NCBI GenBank assembly: GCA_030765805.1
Contig: JAVCDH010000048.1
Coordinates: forward strand, 33,563 to 97,562
Reading direction: 5' to 3'
DNA length: 64,000 bases
Source of the DNA: Candidatus Euphemobacter frigidus
GTDB lineage: Bacteria > Auribacterota > Erginobacteria > Erginobacterales > Erginobacteraceae
Shown: piece by piece, positions 16,044 through 24,809 of the stretch
How the letters are laid out: each line of letters opens with the position of its first letter
Numbering within the stretch: position 1 is the first letter of the stretch
The notes under the pieces: generated by a model
The model's input: the letters and a program-made list of their open reading frames with translations, nothing else
Told to the model about the DNA's origin: nothing
The model's database searches: none
Program-made: the position numbers and the translations under genes

Positions 16044-17219
16044 TTATTTCATCAGATAGATCGTTTCCCCGGCAATAATCGTCCTCTTTACATTGTAATG
16101 TTTATCCATGATGACCAGATCGGCGTCCATCCCCCGCCGGATATCTCCTTTCCGGTTCTCCACTCCCAGCAATCGGGCCGGATTAAGGGTCGCCAGAATC
16201 AGCGCTTTCGAGAGCGGGATACCGGTGAACCGGACAACGTTCCGCAAGGCGTAGTTCATCGGGACCATACTCCCGACCAGTGTCCCGTCCAGAAGACGGG
16301 CGCCGCCGGCATCGACAATAACCTCTCTACCCCCCATAATGAATTTCTTGATCCGCCTTCCCAGAACCGCAATGCCATCGGTAACCAGCAGCAGGCGATC
16401 GATGGGCTTGAGGTGGAAAAGCAGCCTGATAATAACCGGTGAGAGATGGATCCCGTCACAGAGAATCTCGACATTAACCTTCTCCGACTCCAGGATAGCG
16501 CCAACGGCGCCCGGGCACCGGTGGAGGAGCGGGGGGTAGCTGTTAAAGAGATGGGTGGCATATGAGATCCCGGTCTTGATGGCCAGCCGGGCAGTCTCGT
16601 AATCGGCGGTGGTGTGACCAATCGCGGGGATGACGCCGTTTCGTCTCAACAGACGGATCAACTTCCGCGCCCCCTTTACTTCCGGGGCCAGAGTCATTAT
16701 CTTGATCGATCCGGGGGCCGCCTCCAACAGTTCCTTGACCTCGCTCTCGTCGGGCCTCCTTATAAAGCGAAGGGGTTGAGCCCCTCTCTTACCGATATTG
16801 AGGTAGGGGCCTTCCAGGTTGATTCCCAGTATCTCGCCCCGGCCTTTCTTCTCCGCGCAATGAGAGCCGATATAACTAACAATCTTCAGAAGGCTCTTCC
16901 GGGAGGAAGTCGCGATCGTGGGCAGGGCCGCGGTGATCCCGAAACGGGCCAGATATTTCATTATACCGAGGACCATCCGTCCCTCGTTATCGGAAAAATC
17001 ATTCCCCCCTCCCCCATGGACGTGGAGGTCGATAAAACCCGGGACGAGATACCTTCCCCGGGCATCGATCACCGTACGGACAAATTCCGGTGGGGGGACA
17101 CTCTCCGGCAACAACCTTTTAATTTTGCCGTTGCTAACCACGAGCCCTCCTCGTGATGGCGTATACCCCGGCCTTAAAATAAGGGCATTGATTATCGCGG
17201 TTGCTTGTCGGGAAGTCAT
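16044..17219 (-). CDS. nagA: N-acetylglucosamine-6-phosphate deacetylase NagA
   Basis: The 391-residue protein is an amidohydrolase-fold enzyme. Motifs include the metal-site region LVPGFIDLHVHGGGG, NLEGPYLN, the histidines in AIGHTTADYETA and GISYATHLFNSYPPL, LCDGIHLSP and the catalytic aspartate in LLLVTDGIAVLG, followed by VGSMVPMN. NagA converts GlcNAc-6-phosphate to glucosamine-6-phosphate and acetate, in amino-sugar catabolism and cell-wall recycling. It overlaps folC by one base (TAATG), so the two are translationally coupled. With murC next in line, a link to peptidoglycan precursor recycling is plausible. Confidence 0.93.
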   Translation of the reverse strand: MTSRQATAIINALILRPGYTPSRGGLVVSNGKIKRLLPESVPPPEFVRTVIDARGRYLVPGFIDLHVHGGGGNDFSDNEGRMVLGIMKYLARFGITAALPTIATSSRKSLLKIVSYIGSHCAEKKGRGEILGINLEGPYLNIGKRGAQPLRFIRRPDESEVKELLEAAPGSIKIMTLAPEVKGARKLIRLLRRNGVIPAIGHTTADYETARLAIKTGISYATHLFNSYPPLLHRCPGAVGAILESEKVNVEILCDGIHLSPVIIRLLFHLKPIDRLLLVTDGIAVLGRRIKKFIMGGREVIVDAGGARLLDGTLVGSMVPMNYALRNVVRFTGIPLSKALILATLNPARLLGVENRKGDIRRGMDADLVIMDKHYNVKRTIIAGETIYLMK

Positions 17220-18592
17220 TAACCTGATTTAATAAATTGTTTTAATATTCTTCGGGCTTGCCCGATCAACCGCAGGGAACCGGTGACGCAGATCAGTGAA
17301 GTTCGGGGTTCCATGCCCGGCGGGGCGGAAGGACAAACACGGTAGCAGTATTTAAAGGCCGACTCAAGTGATTTACGGGCCAGGACCGGTATTTTTTTCG
17401 GGCCGGTCAGAGATCGACAGGTCCGGGCCAGGGCTGAGGAGGCGAGACCACGCTCTCCCTCCGGCTGAACGGCAATCACCTTCCGGGCCAGAGGGACCAG
17501 GGGACGGCAGATCGCTTTGACGTCTTTATCGGCCAGTACTCCCAGGATGAGGATGACCGGACGGTCCCCGGCCACCATCCGCAGTGTCTTCGCGCAGACA
17601 AGGGCGCCGGCTTGGTTATGCGCGCCATCAAGAATGAAATCCGGTGCCCCCGGGATAAATTCAAAACGTCCGGGCCAGGATATCCGGCTCAGGGCAACCC
17701 GAATCCGGGAAATCGCTACCCGGAGATTACGAGACTCCCCCTGTTCCCAGGCGGCGAGCGCGGTCTCGCAGTTCCGGACCTGGTGTTCTCCCAGCAGGGG
17801 GAGATAGAGGTCCCGGTAGACTCGCCGGGGGCCGTGGACGGTGAGGAGCTGCCCTTTCATGGTCCACTCCTTCACATCGCTCCGGTAGTTTCGGCTCACT
17901 TCGACAAAGGGGGCGGCCCGCTCCCGACAAAGTTTCTTCAAACATGAGAGCGCCTCCGGCCTGGTTACGGCAGTCACCAGAGGAACCTTTTCCTTGACGA
18001 TGCCACCTTTTTCCCGTGCTATCCGACCGAGGCTTTTGCCCAGGTACTGCTGATGTTCCAGGGCGATGTTAGTAATAATCGAGACCCGAGGTTCAACCAC
18101 ATTGGTAGCGTCCAGCCTCCCCCCCAGTCCGACCTCCCAGACCACCGCGTCCGCTTTCATCTTTTGAAAATACCGGCAGGCCAGAGCGGTAACCACTTCA
18201 AAATAGGTGGGGTGGGAACATCCCGAGCTTTCGGCCACCCGGCTGAGTAACGGCCGGATCTCTCTCAATCCGGCCAGAACCTCCCGACGGGAGATCAGCC
18301 GGTTATTGATCCGGATCCGCTCCCGAAAATCTTCCAGGTGTGGGGAAGTGAAGAGGCCCACCCGCTGATGGGTGGTCCGAAGCAACGCCTGAAGAATCGC
18401 CGCGACCGACCCCTTTCCGTTCGTCCCCGCGATGTGATAGAAGACCAGCCCATGGTGGGGATTTCCCAGGAGCTCCAGAAGCCGGCGGATATTGTGGAGA
18501 CCCAGCTTGGTCCCGAAGAGACGGAGGCGGTAGAGAAACTCCAGCCCCTCGTTATAATTAGTGATCTTATCTACCAAGTTCTTTTTAGTCAT
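17219..18592 (-). CDS. folC: Folylpolyglutamate synthase / dihydrofolate synthase FolC
   Basis: A Mur-ligase-like ATPase of 457 residues from the ATG at 18592. This start is preferred to an upstream in-frame one at 18640 that would run into murC. It shows the FolC N-terminal pattern (LVDKITNYNEGLEFLYRL), P-loop VAGTNGKGSVAAIL-type (here IAGTNGKGSVAAIL), FTSPHLEDFRERI, the carbamylated-lysine region, GLGGRLDATN and the C-terminal DGAHNQAGA motif. It adds glutamate to dihydropteroate and/or to folates. It starts 8 bp after the murC stop and ends in a one-base overlap with nagA. Confidence 0.93.
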   Translation of the reverse strand: MTKKNLVDKITNYNEGLEFLYRLRLFGTKLGLHNIRRLLELLGNPHHGLVFYHIAGTNGKGSVAAILQALLRTTHQRVGLFTSPHLEDFRERIRINNRLISRREVLAGLREIRPLLSRVAESSGCSHPTYFEVVTALACRYFQKMKADAVVWEVGLGGRLDATNVVEPRVSIITNIALEHQQYLGKSLGRIAREKGGIVKEKVPLVTAVTRPEALSCLKKLCRERAAPFVEVSRNYRSDVKEWTMKGQLLTVHGPRRVYRDLYLPLLGEHQVRNCETALAAWEQGESRNLRVAISRIRVALSRISWPGRFEFIPGAPDFILDGAHNQAGALVCAKTLRMVAGDRPVILILGVLADKDVKAICRPLVPLARKVIAVQPEGERGLASSALARTCRSLTGPKKIPVLARKSLESAFKYCYRVCPSAPPGMEPRTSLICVTGSLRLIGQARRILKQFIKSG

Positions 18593-18599
18593 TATTGTA

Positions 18600-19982
18600 T
18601 TATTCACTGAGTTGCCGGGAAATTCGCCGGGCCAGATCACTCAGGGTCGGGTCGCGGGCGCCCATAATCAAGATGACTTCTCCGCTTCGCGGATGACGAA
18701 CGAGATCAGAAAGAAGTTCCTCCCGCCCCGGCAAGGCCAACACCTCTGCCGGCCCGGCGATCTCCGCGGCAAGCTCCCGAGACCCGAAGCCGGATTGGAT
18801 AGTCCCCCCGGCGTAATAGACGGGGAGGATGAAGAGCCGGTCGCATTTCCGGAGACCCCGGGAAAAGGCCGCGGCCAGTTCACGGTGAAGACGGCGGAGA
18901 GGAGCAAAGCCGTGCGGCTGATAGACGGCGGTCACCCGGGGTCCGAAGAGACGGGCGCACGTAAGCGCGGCAGTGATCTTGGCCGGATTATGGGAGTAAT
19001 CATCGATCACCACGAGCTCCCCTGATGAATAGACGACCTCCATCCTTCTCTTCAAACCGGGGAAATTTTGCAGCGCGGCCGTCATTCGGTCGAGGGTAAT
19101 ACCGGCCCGGGACGCGGCCGCTATCGCCGCCAGGGCGTTATAGATATTATGGAGTCCGGGGAGAGGAAGCGCGAATTCCTCCCCCGAGAGTTCGAAAGTG
19201 GATCTATCTCCACTGAAGCTGACTTTCCGGGCCTGAAGATCGGAAGGAGAGCGAATGGAGTAGATAAGAGGATGGGCGTTGCCGCTCAACAGATCACGAC
19301 TCTCCGGGCAGTCCGCGTTGAGTACCAGTCCATCCCGGCAGTTCCGCGCGAACCGGGAGAAGATCTCCCTCAACCGCTCAATCGGGAAGTGATCGGGGGA
19401 TATATTGGTTATGACACCAAGAGAAGGCTGATACTGATCCAGCATCCCGTCGCTCTCATCAGCCTCAAAGCAGAACCATTCCGACCTACCCAGTCGGGCG
19501 TTTCCCCATCCTTTCCTCTCCCCTTTCAGAGGTGCCCCGATAACGAAGGTGGGGTCACAACCGTTCTGCTCCAGTATCCAGCCCAGGAGCGCGGTGGTGG
19601 TGGACTTTCCATTGGTCCCCGCCACCGCCAGTGTTCTTTTTCCCCGGGCCAGATGCCATAGGTACTCCCCGCGGCTCATGACCGGGACCCCACGCCGTTT
19701 TGCCTCAATAAGATCCGGGATATCAGCCTCCACCGCTACCGAGGTCACCGCCTCCTCCACCGACACCAGGCCGGAGCCATCCTGGGGGAAGATGGCGATC
19801 CCCTCCCCTTCCAGGCAGGTCCGAAGATCCGAAGCCTCTCCCCGATCGAAGAAGCGATCGGAACCGCTCACCGCTTCTCCCTGCCAGCGGGCAACCTGGG
19901 CCAGACCGCTCATTCCCACTCCGCCAATTCCAATAAAATGAATCTTTTTCTTATCAGATAATTTTTTTTGAACTTTTTGCAC
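18600..19982 (-). CDS. murC: UDP-N-acetylmuramate--L-alanine ligase (MurC-type Mur ligase)
   Basis: The 460-residue protein begins with the MurC nucleotide-binding motif HFIGIGGVGMSGLAQVA, which distinguishes it from Mpl. It then has ATP P-loop AVAGTNGKSTTTALLG, CFEADESDGMLDQY, the NISPDHFP motif, and the C-terminal DDYSHNPAKI and FQPH-like YQPHGF motifs. MurC joins L-alanine to UDP-MurNAc in peptidoglycan synthesis. The gene lies with folC and nagA rather than in a dcw cluster, so a recycling or paralogous role is possible. The start is GTG at 19982, and no clear ribosome site precedes it. Translation could begin slightly downstream. Confidence 0.75.
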   Translation of the reverse strand: MQKVQKKLSDKKKIHFIGIGGVGMSGLAQVARWQGEAVSGSDRFFDRGEASDLRTCLEGEGIAIFPQDGSGLVSVEEAVTSVAVEADIPDLIEAKRRGVPVMSRGEYLWHLARGKRTLAVAGTNGKSTTTALLGWILEQNGCDPTFVIGAPLKGERKGWGNARLGRSEWFCFEADESDGMLDQYQPSLGVITNISPDHFPIERLREIFSRFARNCRDGLVLNADCPESRDLLSGNAHPLIYSIRSPSDLQARKVSFSGDRSTFELSGEEFALPLPGLHNIYNALAAIAAASRAGITLDRMTAALQNFPGLKRRMEVVYSSGELVVIDDYSHNPAKITAALTCARLFGPRVTAVYQPHGFAPLRRLHRELAAAFSRGLRKCDRLFILPVYYAGGTIQSGFGSRELAAEIAGPAEVLALPGREELLSDLVRHPRSGEVILIMGARDPTLSDLARRISRQLSE

Positions 19983-20035
19983 TAAGTAGTGTCTATCTTT
20001 ATGGAAAAATTTGTAATATTTTTTCTAAAAAAATA

Positions 20036-20063
20036 TTGACTTGTTTTTATAATATGGTATGTT
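20036..20063 (+). promoter_or_regulatory. Promoter of the small-RNA candidate
   Basis: TTGACT at 20036-20041 and TATGTT at 20058-20063 are 16 bp apart, within an AT-rich tract. Transcription would start near 20069-20071, just before the two hairpins described next. An alternative -10 (TATAAT at 20048) has no matching -35. Confidence 0.5.
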
Positions 20064-20065
20064 TA

Positions 20066-20130
20066 GTTACAAATGACTAAAGCCATCGTTCTCGATGGTG
20101 AATAAGCCCCGCCACGGCGGGGCTTTTTTT
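20066..20130 (+). ncRNA. Small RNA candidate, two hairpins with intrinsic terminator
   Basis: Downstream of a good promoter is a stem CCATCG-TTCT-CGATGG (20083-20098), followed by a strong intrinsic terminator: GCCCCGCC (20106-20113), loop AC, GGCGGGGC (20116-20123) and seven T residues. The unit is about 60-65 nt and lies on the opposite strand to both neighbours (murC and a hypothetical gene). A ten-codon ORF (MTKAIVLDGE, 20073-20105) fits exactly between start and terminator but has no ribosome site. Either a trans-acting small RNA or an attenuated leader whose gene has been lost is possible. No known RNA family is recognised. Confidence 0.55.
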
Positions 20131-20190
20131 ATCTGCTGACCAAATGCTCGTGCTTGCATCCCAATTTATCGGTGGCCAGACACCAGATGA

Positions 20191-20532
20191 TTACCTCGCA
20201 ATCTTATTAATAATTTTGCGCAGATCCTCCATCCTTTCACTAACTTGCTTCTCAGTTCTTCTCTCCCATTTTGGGTACGGGGCAAATAAGACAAAAAGGA
20301 AACGTTCCATAGAGGCATTGGATAGCTTCAAATCATTACTAAATGATCCCCCCATTCTCATCCTCCAATAATACTCCCCCGGTCTCACCACTTTCCCAAA
20401 CAAATCTACATGTAGCTTTCTTGCCCTACGATTTACCCATTCAAAAGCTTCATCATAGGTCATATTAAGTTTCCGGACTAAAGACGGAATCTCTTCTTCT
20501 GAATATCTATCTTTTAATTCATATTCAGGCAT
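20191..20532 (-). CDS. Hypothetical protein, 113 residues
   Basis: No family is recognised. The product is charged, probably helical, with no signal or membrane segment. It contains a basic central part (WVNRRARKLHVDLFGKVVRP) and ends in a helix (EKQVSERMEDLRKIINKIAR). It lies 61 bp downstream of the first parB-like gene on the same strand, so it may be in its transcript. The length, clean frame and codon use are compatible with a real gene. Confidence 0.5.
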   Translation of the reverse strand: MPEYELKDRYSEEEIPSLVRKLNMTYDEAFEWVNRRARKLHVDLFGKVVRPGEYYWRMRMGGSFSNDLKLSNASMERFLFVLFAPYPKWERRTEKQVSERMEDLRKIINKIAR

Positions 20533-20593
20533 CGCTCTTCATTATCGATTAACAGCATGATTTATTATTCATTGTTAATGAATAATCTTTGTA

Positions 20594-21379
20594 TTAAAGG
20601 GCTTCCAATATCTTAAGAAGTAACTCCTTCAGGTCCTTCCGACTGTTAAAATCCACCATCAATTGTTCTGTTTTTTCGCCCTGCCGGATAGAGATGCCTT
20701 TCCACCACTTCGGCCCTACCACTCTTTTGATATCCCGCTCCATGGCGTTGAATTCCTTCTCCTCCGGGCTAAGCTCACTCGGCGGCCGCGCCTGGTCGAC
20801 CAGCAGCGCTGTCTGCGTGATGGTGAGACCGTCGTTGATAACGCGATCCGCTATCTTGAGCTGCGCTTCCTGATCTCTCAATTTCATCAGGACCTTGGCG
20901 TGACCGAAGGTGATGCTGCTTTCGTGAACGTACTTCAATACCCGGGGATGGAGGATATGGATCATCCGCAGAAAATGAGAAGCTGTTGTCCGGTCTATCC
21001 CCAGCTTTTCGGCCAACTCTTCCTGGGTATATTTATAGGTCTCTATAATCTCCTGCATCGCCATCGCCCGCTCCAAAGGAGAGAGATTGAGCCGGACGAT
21101 ATTCTCCACCAAGCCCTTGATTAAAATATCCGCTCCTCCCTCGCTGTCCTTATCGACCGCGGGGATCTTCTCCCACCCGAGTTGATCCATCGCGTAGAGT
21201 CTTCTCTCCCCGGCAATCAGTTGAAAATAATCCTTCTTCTTCGAGACGACAATCGGGCAGAGCAGGCCGTGGGTTTTAATCGAATTGACCATATCTTCGA
21301 TATCCACCCTCCCGCTTTTGAAACGAAGTCGATATCCCTCAATCTTTATTTTATCCCGATCGATCATCAAGAGTTTCAT
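20594..21379 (-). CDS. ParB-like protein, copy 1
   Basis: The 261-residue protein has a ParB/Spo0J N-terminal domain (residues 1-95) with the CTP-binding box LIAGERRLYAMDQLGW, the second ParB box VENIVRLNLSPLERA, and a KorB/ParB helix-turn-helix (YTQEELAEKLGIDRTTASHF). The C-terminal part is short and has no obvious dimerisation leucine zipper. No ParA gene is nearby. It differs from copy 2 (22797-23582) at about 12 of 261 residues. The ribosome site AAGGAG precedes the ATG, and a perfect palindrome resembling parS sits about 25 bp upstream. Plasmid- or phage-style partition, or transcription control by a ParB-like repressor, are both possible. Autoregulation is suggested by the palindrome. 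Confidence 0.85.
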   Translation of the reverse strand: MKLLMIDRDKIKIEGYRLRFKSGRVDIEDMVNSIKTHGLLCPIVVSKKKDYFQLIAGERRLYAMDQLGWEKIPAVDKDSEGGADILIKGLVENIVRLNLSPLERAMAMQEIIETYKYTQEELAEKLGIDRTTASHFLRMIHILHPRVLKYVHESSITFGHAKVLMKLRDQEAQLKIADRVINDGLTITQTALLVDQARPPSELSPEEKEFNAMERDIKRVVGPKWWKGISIRQGEKTEQLMVDFNSRKDLKELLLKILEAL

Positions 21380-21401
21380 GGCTTAATCTCCTTATACATA
21401 A

Positions 21402-21423
21402 AAATGTGCCACGTGGCACATTT
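21402..21423. promoter_or_regulatory. parS-like palindrome, site 1 (parB copy 1 leader)
   Basis: A perfect 22-bp palindrome whose 16-bp core is TGTGCCACGTGGCACA (21405-21420), flanked by AAA and TTT. Bacterial parS sites are 16-bp palindromes with the same CACGTG centre (TGTTTCACGTGAAACA), so this is a plausible binding site for the ParB-like proteins. It lies in the 5' leader of parB copy 1. Confidence 0.75.
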
Positions 21424-21527
21424 GAGCGTAGAATTTAACTTTTTAAGCGGTTTTCCCAACATTTTTGTCAGTCTATTTCCCATAAAGTTAATACCCTTAT
21501 TAATACCCTTATAATAAGATACTACCT

Positions 21528-22571
21528 CTATTCGCCCAAGAAGGTCCAACGTGCACCCCGGCCTTTCCCTACACAGACAACCCGATTATTCTTTTTCAGG
21601 CTGCCCAATATGGTTTGAATCCATTCCCTGCCAACGCCGGGACAGTCCGCCTCTAGTTCTGAGAGTGAAAATGGATTTTGTATCTTCTTCAATGCATCGA
21701 GAACCAGCTCCATTTTCGCGCCCCGGGGTGCTTCCATCTCGCCGACTCGGGCTTCAAACTCCCTGTAGGCTTCTTTGAGGATGAAGAGCAGGTAGTTTAT
21801 GTAGGGCCAAGGATCATGTTTCCTCTGATGCCAACCCTCGGAACTGATCCGTAGGGTTTCATAATAGCGTTCTTTATTCTGTTCAATGATTCGTTCCAGA
21901 CTGATGTATCGTCCAACTTCAAATCCAAGTCGATAACAGGACAAAAGCAGGAGAAGCCGAGACACCCGTCCATTGCCATCACGAAACGGATGAATGCATA
22001 AAAAATCCAGATTAAGGGCGGCTAACAGGATCAAGGGATGGATTCGAACATTCCTCAGTCCTTCGTCGAATTCCATCATCAATTCGCGTACGGCGCCCGG
22101 CGTTTCTTTAGGAGAAACAGTTTTAAAACGTATGGTCCGTTCTCCCTTCGGTGAGAGTTCGATAATATCAACGGGCTTCTCTTTGTACCGGCCCGCATCC
22201 CATATTTCTCCCCGGCATAGTGTGTGTAACCGTAAAACCGTTTGTTCGGAAAGTGAGATATTTTTACATTCCGAATGAATCCAGTTCAATGCTGAGCGAT
22301 ATCCCGCGACTTCTTCTTCGTTGCGGTCTTTATAAATCGGGGTGCCGAACATCACGATTTTGATCCGGGTTGGGTCCACTTCTACGCCTTCAATACGGTT
22401 GGATGAAACGGCGCTTTCAATGAGAGCGTGTTCACGAAGCGCCTTTAATTTTTGCGGAGACTGGCGCGTAAAAAGCTCCTGCTTCCCTCGATACTCGGTC
22501 AAATTCGCAATCAACCACCCGGTCGCCATGGGGATGGACGGATGCTTATCTAACATTTTTAATGTCTTCAT
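21528..22571 (-). CDS. Fic-domain protein (AMPylator family)
   Basis: The 347-residue protein carries the full Fic catalytic motif HPFRDGNGR (194-202) and an N-terminal inhibitory helix motif SSNRIEG (56-62), as in class II Fic proteins that are auto-inhibited. A Fic_N-like region precedes it and a winged-helix-like C-terminus follows (NPFSLSELEADCPGVGREWI). Fic proteins transfer AMP or other groups from nucleotides to hydroxyl side chains of target proteins. The target here is unknown. It sits between the two parB copies, about 100 bp upstream of the copy 1 leader palindrome. It may act as a self-regulated toxin or as a housekeeping modifier. Confidence 0.88.
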   Translation of the reverse strand: MKTLKMLDKHPSIPMATGWLIANLTEYRGKQELFTRQSPQKLKALREHALIESAVSSNRIEGVEVDPTRIKIVMFGTPIYKDRNEEEVAGYRSALNWIHSECKNISLSEQTVLRLHTLCRGEIWDAGRYKEKPVDIIELSPKGERTIRFKTVSPKETPGAVRELMMEFDEGLRNVRIHPLILLAALNLDFLCIHPFRDGNGRVSRLLLLLSCYRLGFEVGRYISLERIIEQNKERYYETLRISSEGWHQRKHDPWPYINYLLFILKEAYREFEARVGEMEAPRGAKMELVLDALKKIQNPFSLSELEADCPGVGREWIQTILGSLKKNNRVVCVGKGRGARWTFLGE

Positions 22572-22610
22572 AATTCTCTATCAGTGATTAGCGACAATTA
22601 TACTTCTGCT

Positions 22611-22666
22611 CCCCGGGGATAAACCCCGGGGGGGCGCAAAGACCCCCGTGGCTTTACGCCATGGGT
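22611..22666. repeat. Two adjacent GC-rich hairpins upstream of fic
   Basis: CCCCGGGG-ATAAA-type stem (22611-22618 with 22624-22631), then a second stem CCCGTGGC / GCCATGGG (one mismatch, 22644-22666 region). These sit in a 225-bp gap between parB copy 2 and fic, together with the 55-nt nested hairpin below. In style they resemble the stems in the 31.7-32.0 kb array. No gene is seen in the gap. Confidence 0.6.
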
Positions 22667-22707
22667 GAACAAGTTCATCAGCTACCAAGCACCTTCCCCG
22701 CCAGTCC

Positions 22708-22762
22708 CCTGCCGGTTTGGTCCCCCCCGATGACGCGAAGCGTCTTTTCGGGGTCCGGCAGG
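22708..22762 (+). other. 55-nt nested-stem element, copy 1
   Basis: Outer stem CCTGCCGG (22708-22715) pairs with CCGGCAGG (22755-22762). Inside, TTTGGTC leads to CCCCGA, which pairs with TCGGGG, and an inner stem GACGC-GAA-GCGTC closes the structure. The copy at 31975-32029 (minus strand) has the same length and the same TTGGTC...CCCCCGA...CTTTTCGGGGT framework, but different, still fully paired, outer and inner stems. The compensatory differences argue for a selected fold. It could be a structured RNA or a folded DNA substrate of a mobile element. No known family is recognised. Confidence 0.7.
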
Positions 22763-22796
22763 TGAATCAGTTCGTTAATAACTAATATCTTCCGCA

Positions 22797-23582
22797 TTAA
22801 AGGGCTTCCAATATCTTCAATAGTACTTCCTTCAGGTCCTTCCGACTGTTAAAATCCACCATCAACTGTTCTGTTTTTTCGCCCTGCCGGATAGAGATAC
22901 CTTTCCACCACCTCAGCCCTACCGTTCTCTTGATATCCCGCTCCATGGCGTTGAATTCCTTCTCCTCCGGGCTAAGCTCGCTCGGCGGCCGCGCCTGGTC
23001 GACCAGCAGCGCGGTCTGCGTGATGGTGAGGCCGTCGTTGATAATGCGATTCGCTATCTTGATCTGCGCTTCCTGATCTCTCAATTTCATCAGGACCTTG
23101 GCGTGACCGAAGGTGATGCTGCTTTCGTGGACGTATTTCAATACCTGGGGATGGAGGATATGGATCATCCGCAGAAAATGAGAAGCGGTTGTCCGGTCTA
23201 TCCCCAACTTTTCGGCCAACTCTTCCTGCGTATATTTATACGTTTCTATAATCTCCTGCATCGCCATCGCCCGCTCTAAAGGAGATAGATTGAGCCGGAC
23301 GATATTCTCCACCAAGCCCTTGATTAAAATATCCGCTCCTCCCTCGCTGTCCTTATCGATAGCGGGGATCTTCTCCCAGCCGAGTTGATCCATCGCGTAC
23401 AGTCTTCTTTCCCCGGCGATCAGTTGAAAGTAACCGTTCTTCTTCGAGACGACAATCGGGCAGAGGAGACCGTGGGTTTTAATCGAGTTGACCATATCTT
23501 CGATATCCACCCTCCCGCTTTTAAACCGCAGGCGATAGCCCTCGATCTTTATCTTTTTCCGATCGATCATCAAGAGTTTCAT
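22797..23582 (-). CDS. ParB-like protein, copy 2
   Basis: A 261-residue near duplicate of the protein at 20594-21379, with the same ParB N-terminal domain (GERRLYAMDQLGW), second box and helix-turn-helix. Changes such as D9K, K49N/D50G, R145Q, V219T and P222L/K223R are scattered. Both key motifs and all DNA-recognition helix residues (GIDRTTASHFLRM) are unchanged, so the two proteins should bind the same site. The leader is also duplicated, including the ribosome site and the palindrome. Downstream are the nested-stem element and fic. Confidence 0.85.
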   Translation of the reverse strand: MKLLMIDRKKIKIEGYRLRFKSGRVDIEDMVNSIKTHGLLCPIVVSKKNGYFQLIAGERRLYAMDQLGWEKIPAIDKDSEGGADILIKGLVENIVRLNLSPLERAMAMQEIIETYKYTQEELAEKLGIDRTTASHFLRMIHILHPQVLKYVHESSITFGHAKVLMKLRDQEAQIKIANRIINDGLTITQTALLVDQARPPSELSPEEKEFNAMERDIKRTVGLRWWKGISIRQGEKTEQLMVDFNSRKDLKEVLLKILEAL

Positions 23583-23604
23583 GGCTTAATCTCCTTATAC
23601 ATAA

Positions 23605-23626
23605 AAATGTGCCACGTGGCACATTT
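23605..23626. promoter_or_regulatory. parS-like palindrome, site 2 (parB copy 2 leader)
   Basis: The same 22-bp perfect palindrome as at 21402-21423 (core TGTGCCACGTGGCACA, 23608-23623), in the same position relative to the parB start. On the minus strand a TTGAAA sits upstream at a distance that would place the palindrome over the -10/start region, which fits repression by the encoded protein. This is inference. Confidence 0.75.
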
Positions 23627-23768
23627 AAGCGTAAAATTTAACTTTTCAAGAGATTTATCTCGTCTTTTTGTCAAGTATTTTCCCTGTATTGCAGGAAGAT
23701 CACAGCTTTGCCGTTTTACAATCCCGAGTAACGAAACCGTCGATGGATTACGGAAAGCCAGGAAACGG

Positions 23769-24809
23769 TTATGGCCCTATTTTCTTGCAATTAATCCGGT
23801 CTTCCAGTTCTCGCAGGTTCCGGATGATTTGCTCCCAAGCCAGAGCCTCGCCAAAGATCATTTCCCGCATACGGGCATAATCGGCCCGAAGTATAGGCAT
23901 GCGTTCTTCTGGAGGTACGAGGTGGAAATTACCTGATGTGGCCGTCTCGTAGTGCGCCCAGGCTGATGCAAAGAACAACTGCTTGTGCGCGACAACACGA
24001 TCGAGCAAGGAGCAGCGATTAAGTGCCTGTTGGCCGATATCATGCTGCGAGAGCTGGCAGAGATCGTAATAATGGCGCGATATACCTTCTGCCGCGGGCT
24101 TGTCTGTCGGCCGATGGAATTCAGCATGGAGGATCGTAGCCTTCTCCCAAAAGGACCTCCGTGCGTCCAGAACGTATACCCGGCACGAAGTGGCCACCTT
24201 GAACGCCTGAGGAAATACTTCGGCCGCGTATGGTCGAACTTCGTGATATTCGGCAGGCCAATCGTCAGAACGCGCCCCCATTTCGAGTCGTATGGCTGGA
24301 CGGATATAGCCCGGCAACTTAATTTCCATGTCGCTTCGCGGATACGTGAAGATGACAGTTTGAGGATCGGTCGTATCTATTTCAAGGCTCCAATCCAAAT
24401 CGCCGATCACCGACACAAAGTCCGTACGAAGTGCCGGCAGCAGTCGATCACGGATTACCTGCCGGCACGCGGCGACCAGAGCTTTAATGCGGCGCCGGGA
24501 TTCTTTACTGCTAATTCCGATTTGCTCCGGATCGCGGTCATCCGCGAAACCAAGGCCTCGTCGGCTGAGCGAAAGATCCACGTCTTCAGAGAACCGTTCT
24601 ATCGCATCATAAGCTTTCGATAACGATGTCCCCCCCTTGAAGATCATCTGCGGTCGAAACTGCATCACCTCATAAATGCGATGCAATACCCAGCAAACCC
24701 AAAAATCCTTTTCAATGATTGCGGGTGACCGAACCGGGTGCAGAACTGGTGCCGAACGTCGGAAAAGTTCCGCGCGTTCCTGTTGATGGGCCCGGGCGAT
24801 TCGATCCAT
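23769..24809 (-). CDS. abiEii: AbiEii-type nucleotidyltransferase toxin
   Basis: The 346-residue protein has the AbiEii/AbiGii nucleotidyltransferase core: FKGGTSLSKAYDAIERFSED followed by VDLSL, giving the GGTSL...DVD catalytic motif (residues 59-79). Upstream is IIEKDFWVCWVL, typical of the family. Known AbiEii (MenT-like) toxins transfer nucleotides, for example to tRNA, and cause growth arrest or abortive infection. Its start overlaps the antitoxin stop (TGATG), so the two are co-translated. Base composition is more mixed than in neighbouring core genes, consistent with an acquired module. Confidence 0.88.
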   Translation of the reverse strand: MDRIARAHQQERAELFRRSAPVLHPVRSPAIIEKDFWVCWVLHRIYEVMQFRPQMIFKGGTSLSKAYDAIERFSEDVDLSLSRRGLGFADDRDPEQIGISSKESRRRIKALVAACRQVIRDRLLPALRTDFVSVIGDLDWSLEIDTTDPQTVIFTYPRSDMEIKLPGYIRPAIRLEMGARSDDWPAEYHEVRPYAAEVFPQAFKVATSCRVYVLDARRSFWEKATILHAEFHRPTDKPAAEGISRHYYDLCQLSQHDIGQQALNRCSLLDRVVAHKQLFFASAWAHYETATSGNFHLVPPEERMPILRADYARMREMIFGEALAWEQIIRNLRELEDRINCKKIGP

